This document shows positions 1 through 5,041 of a stretch of 5,041 nt of DNA, piece after piece; the stretch's first letter is position 1, and each line of letters starts with the position of its first letter. Below the pieces are notes generated by a model. That model was not told the origin of the DNA and ran no database searches. It saw only the letters and a program-made list of their open reading frames with translations. The position numbers were made by a program, and so were the translations under genes. The DNA lies in contig CAIKQM010000024.1 in NCBI GenBank assembly GCA_903829565.1, positions 1 to 5,041 of the forward strand. Direction: 5' to 3'. This DNA is from an uncultured Planctomycetota bacterium. Its GTDB lineage: Bacteria; Planctomycetota; UBA1135; GCA-002686595.

Positions 1-1836
1 ATTGGTGCGGGCGCGGCCACACAGGTCGACATTCGCAGCCAAGGGTGCACGCGCTACATCGCGGTGCCCATTGATGGCGTAGCACCGCAGCGTTCGCCCG
101 ACTGGTTGCGGGCCTTGCTGTTCGCTGTGGGTGCACGGCCCCTTGACCTGCTTGTCGACCTGTCGAACTTCGTCATGTACGACTTGGGGCAGCCGAACCA
201 CTGCTTTGATCGCTCGCAACTGCAAGGCAGAGGCATCGTGGTGCGCGATGCGCGCGCCGGCGAGCGCATGCGCACACTCGATGGCGTAGAGCGCGAGCTG
301 GCCACCAGCGACATGCTGATTTGCGCCGGTGACGAAGCGGTGGCTCTCGCCGGCGTGATGGGTGGTGAAGGCAGCAAGGTCCAAGCCGGCACGAGCAGCT
401 TGCTGTTGGAGGTCGCGACCTTTGCGCCCGCCGTGGTGCGGCGCACGGCGCAGCGTTTGGCCTTGCGCACGGACTCTTCCACGCGCTTTGAGAAGCATCT
501 GGATCCCACGCTGCCTGCTCAGGCGGCGGCGCACTATGTGCGCATGCTGCAGCAGATTGATCCTGCAGCGCACATCAGTGCAGCGATCACGGACGTAGGC
601 ACTTGGAAGGATCCCGCGCACGAGATCGTGTTGCGTCCGCAGCGCGTGCGTCAGTTGCTAGGCGTGGACCTTTCCGATGCGCGCATTGCAGCGATTCTGA
701 CAAGCCTCGACTTTGGTGTCGTGGCCAAGGAAGGTCAGCTCGTGGTGGCGGTGCCAGCGCGCCGCGCAACGAAGGATGTGACCATCGAGCAAGATCTGAT
801 CGAAGAAGTCGGTCGCATTCATCGCTACGCGAACATCCCGGTGCGGCCTTTGGTGGCAGCGGTCGAGCCGCCGCCGCGCAACGCTGGTTGGACACGGCGC
901 ATGTTGATGCGTGCCATCCAAGATCGCTTGTCGCGCGACGCCCACTTGACGGAGACGTTGAGCTACAGCTTTGTGTCGGATGCGTTGTTGGTGTCACTCG
1001 AACTGGACACGCGCCCGCATGTGGCTGTGGTCAATCCCGTCGCCGAGGGCTTCGGGCGCATGCGACGCGGTGTGTTGCCAAGCGTGCTGGAAAAGGCGCG
1101 CGAGAACCGGCAACACGCCGATCGCGTGGCGCTCTACGAGGTGGGCAAGGGCTATCTGCCTGAGACACCCAGCGCGCGTGGCGAACCGCGCGAGGTGCAT
1201 GAGTGCGCCATCGTTGTCGCGCTGGCCTCTCAACCCGATACGAAGCCGGATGGGCGTGCTTGGACGCAGGTGCGTTCGATGGTGGAGGACTTGTTGGCCG
1301 GCTTGGGCCACTCGCAGGCACGCGTGGTCAGCACGGAGACGGCCGAGCCCTATGCGCATCCGGTGGTGCGCGCTGCTTTCCAAAGCGCCGATGGAGCTCA
1401 TGAACTGGCTCGCGTGTGGGCGCTGGATCCGTTGGCAGCCAAGCGCTTGGGTCTGGACGGCGAGCTCGCTAGCGAGGTGGCTTGCGCCGTCGTGTCGCTG
1501 GATGCGCTCTTGGCGGCGACTGCCGAGGCGCGCACCTACCAACCTTTGCCGCGTTTCCCGGGTGTCAAGGTCGATGTGGCCGTGGTTGTGCCCGACAGCG
1601 TGCAGGCAGGGCGCTGTGAAGAACTTTTGACGCGCTCGGGCAAGGGGCTGGTGCGCGGCATGGAAGTCTTTGATGTGTACCGCGGTGGCACTCTGCCCGT
1701 GGGCTCGCGCTCGATCGCGTGGCACGTGGAGCTGCGCGCCGAGGACAAGACGCTCGGCGAAGCCGAGATTCACAAGTTCTTGGAGCGCGTCGAGCGCGCC
1801 ATGAGCGAACTGGGTTGCACCTTGCGCCGGCAGTAG
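1..1836 (+). CDS. pheT: Phenylalanyl-tRNA synthetase beta subunit, 5'-truncated by window
   Basis: PheT pairs with PheS in a cytoplasmic alpha2-beta2 enzyme that charges tRNA-Phe; the beta subunit contributes editing and tRNA binding. The frame is open from base 1, so the gene starts outside the window. The 611 visible residues are about three quarters of the usual ~800; the N-terminal OB-fold tRNA-binding part and B1 region are missing. Order seen: B3/B4 editing domain (residues ~1-185, with SNFVMYDLGQPNHCFD at 55-70, LAGVMGGE at 116-123 and TDSSTRFEKHLDP at 157-169); B5 domain (~205-280, with the magnesium-site signature DLIEEVGRI at 265-273 and YANIP at 276-280); catalytic-like core (~295-500, with NPVAEGFGRMRRGVLPS at 345-361); FDX-ACB anticodon-binding domain (~513-610, PLPRFPGVKVDVAVVV then EVFDVYRG). 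It ends normally in TAG with no frameshift. pheS would be expected upstream, but that lies outside the window. The next gene is convergent, so pheT is the last gene of its transcript here. Confidence 0.98.
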   Translation: MGAGAATQVDIRSQGCTRYIAVPIDGVAPQRSPDWLRALLFAVGARPLDLLVDLSNFVMYDLGQPNHCFDRSQLQGRGIVVRDARAGERMRTLDGVERELATSDMLICAGDEAVALAGVMGGEGSKVQAGTSSLLLEVATFAPAVVRRTAQRLALRTDSSTRFEKHLDPTLPAQAAAHYVRMLQQIDPAAHISAAITDVGTWKDPAHEIVLRPQRVRQLLGVDLSDARIAAILTSLDFGVVAKEGQLVVAVPARRATKDVTIEQDLIEEVGRIHRYANIPVRPLVAAVEPPPRNAGWTRRMLMRAIQDRLSRDAHLTETLSYSFVSDALLVSLELDTRPHVAVVNPVAEGFGRMRRGVLPSVLEKARENRQHADRVALYEVGKGYLPETPSARGEPREVHECAIVVALASQPDTKPDGRAWTQVRSMVEDLLAGLGHSQARVVSTETAEPYAHPVVRAAFQSADGAHELARVWALDPLAAKRLGLDGELASEVACAVVSLDALLAATAEARTYQPLPRFPGVKVDVAVVVPDSVQAGRCEELLTRSGKGLVRGMEVFDVYRGGTLPVGSRSIAWHVELRAEDKTLGEAEIHKFLERVERAMSELGCTLRRQ

Positions 1837-1848
1837 CGGAGCGGTCGC

Positions 1849-2220
1849 TCACATCCGCAGCAAGTGCCCGAACACCACTGCGGATGTGCCGGATAGAACG
1901 GCCACGGCGCCAAGCAGGAGCAGGCGCGCGCGTCGTGAGCCTGCTCCGGCAGCAGCGCTAGCCGCCCACCACATGCCGAGTGTCGCGGGTGCGGCCACCA
2001 ACAAGACACCTTCAGAGCCGCTGCCCGTGGCGGCCGCGCACAGTCCCGCCAGCACACCCGGGGCGAGCGCGTAGTACACGGCAAACGCCCGCAGACAGTG
2101 CCCGCATTCGTGCAGGGGTGAAAGGACGAGGGCTGCCAGCGGCGGCAGCCATACGCACGCTGCGCCCACCAGCGCGCGCCGTAGGCGCGGCCGAGCCGCA
2201 GCGTCGCTGCTTAGAACCAC
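1849..2220 (-). CDS. Small multi-spanning membrane protein with HECGHC motif, unknown function
   Basis: I do not recognise this 123-residue protein. It is strongly hydrophobic with about four likely membrane segments (residues ~16-36, ~46-65, ~70-92, ~98-120), separated by short basic or glycine-rich stretches (SRRAR at 95-99), after a short basic N-terminus (RPRLRR). Between the first two segments sits HECGHC (37-42), which formally matches the HExxH zinc-protease pattern and offers two His and two Cys as possible metal ligands. It is too short for a typical M50 intramembrane protease and I see no second protease motif, so protease function is not supported. The chosen start is GTG at 2220-2218, overlapping the last 10 bases of the TM2 gene, with only a weak AAAGAG before it; an alternative GTG lies at 2169-2167. 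The overlap suggests translational coupling. It converges on pheT, with 12 bases between the stops. The existence of the gene is likely from operon position, membrane-like composition and an intact frame, but is not proven. Confidence 0.65.
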   Translation of the reverse strand: MVLSSDAAARPRLRRALVGAACVWLPPLAALVLSPLHECGHCLRAFAVYYALAPGVLAGLCAAATGSGSEGVLLVAAPATLGMWWAASAAAGAGSRRARLLLLGAVAVLSGTSAVVFGHLLRM

Positions 2221-2645
2221 TCTTTGCGGCCGACTTGGTACTCGCGCACGAACTCGGCGTCGCTCTTGCTGAGGTAGACGATGCCTTCGATGAAGCCGAT
2301 GGTGGCCGTCGCCAAGATGCTGACGCCCGCCGTGCAGAACCCGCCGATGAAGGTGACGAGCAGCATGACTACGCCCTCACCCGTGTAGCCCAAGATGAAC
2401 TTGTGCAGGCCGATGAAGCCGAACAGGATGGCCGTGACACCAGCGAGCACGCGCTTGCTTTCGATGGGGGGCGCTTCCGGCGGCACGGGCATGAACAGGG
2501 GGGGCGGCGGGGGCGGCGGCGGAGGAGGTACTCCCACGGGACCCAGGGCCACGCGCGGGGGGCTGGAGACGGTCTCAGGACCCTTCGCTGTGGTCTCTTC
2601 AGCGGGGAGGCTGGGTGGCGGCGGCGGAAGGTGCGGGTCGTCCAT
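2211..2645 (-). CDS. TM2 domain-containing membrane protein with proline-rich N-terminus
   Basis: 144 residues. Residues 1-62 are proline-rich and probably unstructured, with two clusters (PPPPP at 7-11 and a run of ten prolines at 40-49). Residues ~63-125 form a TM2 domain: a basic lead (ESKR), a first helix (VLAGVTAILFGFIGL), the family-typical turn GLHKFILGYTGEG (79-91), then further hydrophobic segments to about 124. The tail SKSDAEFVREYQVGRKEWF resembles the SDEEF...WF tail that I recall from bacterial TM2 proteins. TM2 proteins are small inner-membrane proteins of mostly unknown biochemical role, so no reaction can be assigned. The ATG at 2645-2643 is the only good start that keeps the acidic MDDP N-terminus; Shine-Dalgarno support is weak (GGACC about 7 bases upstream). 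It is the first gene of a probable two-gene unit, and the membrane protein gene begins inside its last codons. The ten-proline run would be expected to need elongation factor P for efficient translation (known biology, not shown here). Confidence 0.9.
   Translation of the reverse strand: MDDPHLPPPPPSLPAEETTAKGPETVSSPPRVALGPVGVPPPPPPPPPPLFMPVPPEAPPIESKRVLAGVTAILFGFIGLHKFILGYTGEGVVMLLVTFIGGFCTAGVSILATATIGFIEGIVYLSKSDAEFVREYQVGRKEWF
2499..2528. repeat. Low-complexity polyproline codon tract; G-rich on + strand
   Basis: Thirty bases made of ten CCN codons in a row on the minus strand (CCT twice, the rest CCG or CCC), encoding the proline run of the TM2 protein. On the + strand it is an almost pure G tract with single C or A interruptions. 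Another run of six G lies at 2466-2471. The G-rich strand is the template strand of the TM2 gene, so a G-quadruplex there could hinder RNA polymerase; only two-layer quadruplexes or ones with long loops or bulges seem possible. Such tracts also expand and contract by slippage. Confidence 0.6.
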
Positions 2646-2705
2646 GGTGGGTCCATACGCAGTCCAAGGCTCGAGATTCTCACTCCTGGCGTCCTTGGCT
2701 GACTA

Positions 2706-2718
2706 GGAAGGAACTTCC
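2706..2718. other. Short palindrome in the divergent intergenic region
   Basis: GGAAG-gaa-CTTCC is a perfect 5-base inverted repeat with a 3-base centre, overlapping the odd-centred palindrome GGAACTTCC (2710-2718). It lies in the roughly 150-base gap between the divergent TM2 and radical SAM genes, about 60 bases from the TM2 start and 80 bases from the radical SAM start. A separate inverted pair, CCAAGG (2664-2669) and CCTTGG (2693-2698), flanks the TM2-proximal half. The position would suit an operator, but arms this short arise often by chance in a window this size. No regulator can be named. Confidence 0.25.
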
Positions 2719-2771
2719 CAGCCGACCGAGGTGGCACCGTGCGCGCTGGAGCGATCTCGACACTTTGGTGC

Positions 2772-2787
2772 CATACTGACCGATACT
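2772..2787 (+). promoter_or_regulatory. Possible -10 elements before the radical SAM gene
   Basis: Two ATACT cores, CATACT (2772-2777) and GATACT (2782-2787), sit exactly 10 bases apart and resemble the bacterial -10 consensus TATAAT. The only candidate -35 is TCGACA (2757-2762), 19 bases before GATACT, which is a poor spacing. If GATACT is used, transcription would begin around 2794-2796, directly at the GTG start codon at 2797, giving a leaderless or nearly leaderless message. This is pattern matching only, and the sigma factor preferences of the host are unknown. Confidence 0.25.
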
Positions 2788-2796
2788 AGAGTCCGC

Positions 2797-4215
2797 GTGA
2801 AGGTCGTCCTCGTCAATCCGCCCTCGCCCAGCCAGTACCGCGTGAGTCGCGGGCTGATGGGTGGCTTTGGCATGGCGGTCAATCCGGGGCTGCTCTATCC
2901 GCCGATTGAGTTGGCGCACATTGCTGCGGTGCTGCTCGCGGACGAGATGCAGGTGGCGATCCTCGATGCAGATGCTCGCGGCTTGGATGCGGCCGGTTCG
3001 TTGGCTGCGATTCAGGCCGAGCAACCTGACTTCGTATGTGTGGACTCATCGTCCACTTCGCTGGATCTGGACTTGGCGCTGTGCCGTGAGGTGCGCACGC
3101 ACCTGCGCGTGCCCGTCGCCATCTTGGGCTCGCAAGTCACCTACACACCGGGCGAGATCTTCGAGCGCGATGCCGTCGATGTGGTGGTGCGTGGAGAGCC
3201 GGAGTACACGGTGCGCGATCTGGCGCGTGCCGTGCGCGCGCACACAGGCTTTGCGGGCGTGTTGGGTACATCGCGCAAGGACAGCACGGGCATCGTGCAC
3301 GAGGCCGAGCGCGAGAAGATCGAACGCTTGGATGACTTGCCTTTGCCCGCCCGTCATCTGTTGGACAACCAGGCCTATCGCTTTCCGGGCATTGAAGGTC
3401 CTGTCACGACCATCAAGAGTTCGCGTGGCTGTCCGCTGAACTGCAGCTTTTGCGGCTACACACTGGCGCAAGGGCTGCGCTTTCGTTTCCGTTCACCAGA
3501 GCACGTGCTGGCCGAGTTGATCGACATCGTGCGCGTCCACGGCGTCAAGCAGGTGGTGTTCCGTGATCCCATCTTCTCGACACGCAAGGATCGTGTGCTC
3601 GCCCTGTGCGCCGGCATCCGGCGTGAACAGCTTGATGTGCAGTGGCAGTGCGAGACGGCTGTCAAGACGTTGGACGCCGAGCTTGTCGAAGCCATGGCGG
3701 GTGCGGGTTGCACACACATCTCGCTGGGTGTGGAGTCGGGCAATGTAGAGATCCAGAAGAAGCACTGCGGCTCGAAGCTTTTGGATGGCAAGAAGCAGCT
3801 CGATACTGCGCGCTGTGTTGAGGTGTTCGAGGCTGCACGCCGGCACGGTGTAGAGACGCGTGCCTTCTGCATGGTGGGCTTCCCCGAAGAGACGGAGGCC
3901 ATGGTCGAGGAGACCTTTGCGCTGGTCGAGCGCTGCGATCCTGATCAGGTGCAGTTCTGTGCAGTGACCGCATACCCCGGCACGCCTTTGTTCAAGATGC
4001 TGCACGGGACGCGTGAGTTTGACTACGCGACCATGACGGGGTTCAAGGCGCTGGAAGGCAATGAGCACATGAGCGCGGCGCGGATCGAGGAGAAGATCCG
4101 CGAGGGCTACCGTCGTTTCTACCGGCGTCCCAAGCGCTTGGTGCGCGAACTGCGCCATCCCTTGCGGTTTGCCGGCAAGCTGGCGCGCTACGCCACACTC
4201 TTCCGCTCGCGCTGA
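2797..4215 (+). CDS. B12-binding domain radical SAM protein (class B), unknown substrate
   Basis: 472 residues. Residues ~1-145 form the N-terminal cobalamin-binding Rossmann-like domain: VKVVLVNPPSP start, YPPIELAHIAAVLLAD (34-49), VAILDADARGL (53-63), and the family-typical VVVRGEPEYTV (129-139). The DxHxxG histidine motif is absent, as is usual for class B enzymes. Residues ~203-400 form the radical SAM barrel: the cluster-binding CPLNCSFC (C212, C216, C219), GVESGN (311-316), VGFPEET (360-366) and TAYPGTPL (391-398). The C-terminus is basic (RRFYRRPKRLVREL, 439-452), as in many relatives. The family includes methyltransferases and the BchE-type Mg-protoporphyrin ester cyclase; the substrate here cannot be read. 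I chose GTG 2797 because the protein then begins with the conserved KVVLVNPP strand; the frame stays open upstream to a GTG at 2731, which would add an unconserved 22-residue leader. Shine-Dalgarno support is weak (AGAG 5 bases before). It is divergent from the TM2 pair and followed by acs on the same strand. Confidence 0.93.
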   Translation: MKVVLVNPPSPSQYRVSRGLMGGFGMAVNPGLLYPPIELAHIAAVLLADEMQVAILDADARGLDAAGSLAAIQAEQPDFVCVDSSSTSLDLDLALCREVRTHLRVPVAILGSQVTYTPGEIFERDAVDVVVRGEPEYTVRDLARAVRAHTGFAGVLGTSRKDSTGIVHEAEREKIERLDDLPLPARHLLDNQAYRFPGIEGPVTTIKSSRGCPLNCSFCGYTLAQGLRFRFRSPEHVLAELIDIVRVHGVKQVVFRDPIFSTRKDRVLALCAGIRREQLDVQWQCETAVKTLDAELVEAMAGAGCTHISLGVESGNVEIQKKHCGSKLLDGKKQLDTARCVEVFEAARRHGVETRAFCMVGFPEETEAMVEETFALVERCDPDQVQFCAVTAYPGTPLFKMLHGTREFDYATMTGFKALEGNEHMSAARIEEKIREGYRRFYRRPKRLVRELRHPLRFAGKLARYATLFRSR

Positions 4216-4229
4216 GCTCGGGGCTCCTC

Positions 4230-4235
4230 TATCCT
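4230..4235 (+). promoter_or_regulatory. Possible -10 element before acs
   Basis: TATCCT matches four of six positions of TATAAT and sits 8 bases before the upstream in-frame ATG at 4244. No convincing -35 element is visible about 17 bases further up, where the sequence is the end of the radical SAM gene. If real, it would give acs its own near-leaderless transcript instead of relying on read-through from the radical SAM gene. Confidence 0.2.
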
Positions 4236-4267
4236 TGTGGCCTATGCGGCGCGACCGCAAGCCACCT

Positions 4268-5041
4268 ATGAGCCAGATCGAGAACGTCCTGCAGGAGAAC
4301 CGCTTCTTTCCGCCGTCCCGCGACTTCAGCGCCAAGGCGCGCGTAGGGGACGAAGCCACTTACCAGCGCATGTGGAAAGAGTCGGTTGACGATCCGGAGA
4401 AGTTCTTCGGCCGTGTCGCGCGCGAGCTGCCGTGGTCAAAACCTTTTGACAAGGTGCTGGATTGGTCGGGCGCACCCTTTGCCAAGTGGTTCGTAAACGG
4501 TCGCATCAATGTGTCCGATGCCTGCGTCGACCGGCATGTGCGCGAAGGCCGCGGCAACAAGCGGGCGTTGATCTTTGAAGGCGAACCCGGTGATGTGCGC
4601 ACGTTGACATACGCCGAGCTGGCCGTCGAGGTCGCCCGCTTTGCCAATGTGCTCAAGAGCCGCGGCCTGAAGAAGGGCGATCGCGTGGCGGTCTATATGC
4701 CGATGATTCCTGAGGCAGTGATCGCCATGCTTGCGTGTGCGCGCATCGGTGTGGCGCATTCGGTGGTGTTTGGCGGGTTCAGCGCGCAAGCCTTGGTTGA
4801 TCGCATCCTCGATGGCGGCTGCACCGCGGTCATCACGGCGGATGGTTCGTGGCGTCGCGGCTCGTTGTTGGCGCTCAAGCCACAAGTGGATGAGGCCGTG
4901 CGCCAGTTGCCGCAAGTGCACACGGTGTTCACCGTGCAGCGCGCGAAAAACCCTGTGGAATGGAATGCCACACGCGACGTGTGGATGCATGAGGCCTCGG
5001 CTGGGGTGTCGTCCGATTGCCCGCCGGAGCCGATGGATAGC
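4268..5041 (+). CDS. acs: Acetyl-CoA synthetase (AMP-forming), 3'-truncated by window
   Basis: Acs turns acetate, ATP and CoA into acetyl-CoA, AMP and pyrophosphate through an acetyl-adenylate; it is cytoplasmic and supports acetate uptake and carbon recycling. The visible 258 residues are about 40% of the usual ~650. Seen: ACAS_N domain (~30-90, with YQRMWKESVDDPEKFF at 32-47, then WFVNGRINVSDACVDRH at 74-90); start of the AMP-binding domain (TLTYAEL 112-118, KKGDRVAVYMPMIPEAVIAM 135-154, LACARIGVAHSVVFGGFSAQA 155-175) and the ITADGSWRRG segment (189-198), where relatives contact CoA. The frame stops just before the expected ATP-binding YTSGSTGKPKG motif, so catalytic residues are outside the window. 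The start is uncertain: ATG 4268 gives MSQIENVL, while the in-frame ATG 4244 would add MRRDRKPP. Neither has a clear Shine-Dalgarno sequence. The gap to the radical SAM stop is 28 or 52 bases with no clear terminator, so co-transcription is possible. The usual regulation of Acs by lysine acetylation concerns a C-terminal site that is not visible. Confidence 0.97.
   Translation, partial: MSQIENVLQENRFFPPSRDFSAKARVGDEATYQRMWKESVDDPEKFFGRVARELPWSKPFDKVLDWSGAPFAKWFVNGRINVSDACVDRHVREGRGNKRALIFEGEPGDVRTLTYAELAVEVARFANVLKSRGLKKGDRVAVYMPMIPEAVIAMLACARIGVAHSVVFGGFSAQALVDRILDGGCTAVITADGSWRRGSLLALKPQVDEAVRQLPQVHTVFTVQRAKNPVEWNATRDVWMHEASAGVSSDCPPEPMDS

Noticed and set aside
994..1773. A 259-codon minus-strand open frame inside pheT.
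   Set aside because: It lies wholly opposite the conserved core and FDX-ACB domains of pheT and has no recognisable motif.
1836..1858. Hairpin GCGGA...TCCGC as a bidirectional terminator between the convergent genes.
   Set aside because: The stem is only 5 base pairs with a 13-base loop and there is no T-tract on either strand.
1957..2220. HECGHC read as a zinc metalloprotease (M50-like) active site.
   Set aside because: The protein has only 123 residues and no second conserved M50 motif is visible; HExxH alone occurs by chance.
1980..2702. A 240-codon open frame on the + strand antisense to the TM2 and small membrane genes.
   Set aside because: It is a high-GC shadow: its composition is low-complexity Arg/Ala/Asp/Gly with no domain, and it covers a clear TM2 domain on the other strand.
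2731..2796. Upstream GTG start that would lengthen the radical SAM protein by 22 residues.
   Set aside because: The extension resembles translated intergenic DNA, and relatives begin at the KVVLVNPP strand; GTG 2797 fits better.
4213..4230. GAGC...GCTC hairpin after the radical SAM stop as a terminator.
   Set aside because: The stem is only 4 base pairs and is not followed by a T-run.
3493..4359. A 288-codon minus-strand open frame opposite the radical SAM barrel and the start of acs.
   Set aside because: The + strand carries unmistakable radical SAM motifs; the antisense frame has no domain signature.
4436..4990. A 184-codon minus-strand open frame opposite acs.
   Set aside because: It is a shadow of a strongly conserved acs reading frame.

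Overview
The window is GC-rich, densely coding chromosomal DNA from a bacterium. It holds five protein genes, two of them cut by the window ends. The proteins look like core metabolism plus ordinary accessory genes. I see no mobile element, CRISPR array, rRNA or tRNA. The lineage cannot be fixed from this sequence. High GC, GTG starts, weak or absent Shine-Dalgarno sequences, a proline-rich TM2 protein and a class B radical SAM protein would all fit Planctomycetota, Myxococcota or a related Gram-negative group, but that is inference.

Left part (1-1836, + strand): the C-terminal three quarters of pheT, the beta subunit of phenylalanyl-tRNA synthetase. Its stop lies 12 bases from the stop of a convergent gene. 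Middle part (1849-2645, - strand): a probable two-gene unit. A TM2-domain membrane protein with a proline-rich N-terminus comes first, followed, with a 10-base overlap, by a small unrecognised multi-spanning membrane protein carrying an HECGHC motif. A divergent intergenic region of about 150 bases (2646-2796) separates this pair from the right part.

Right part (2797-5041, + strand): a class B (cobalamin-binding) radical SAM protein of unknown substrate, then after a short gap the first 258 codons of acs (acetyl-CoA synthetase), which runs off the window.

The genes do not form an obvious pathway. PheT serves translation and Acs acetate activation. The radical SAM protein could modify a lipid, tetrapyrrole or natural product, but nothing nearby names its substrate. 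The least explained items are the small HECGHC membrane protein overlapped with the TM2 gene and the orphan radical SAM protein. I find no convincing sign of a new multi-gene system.
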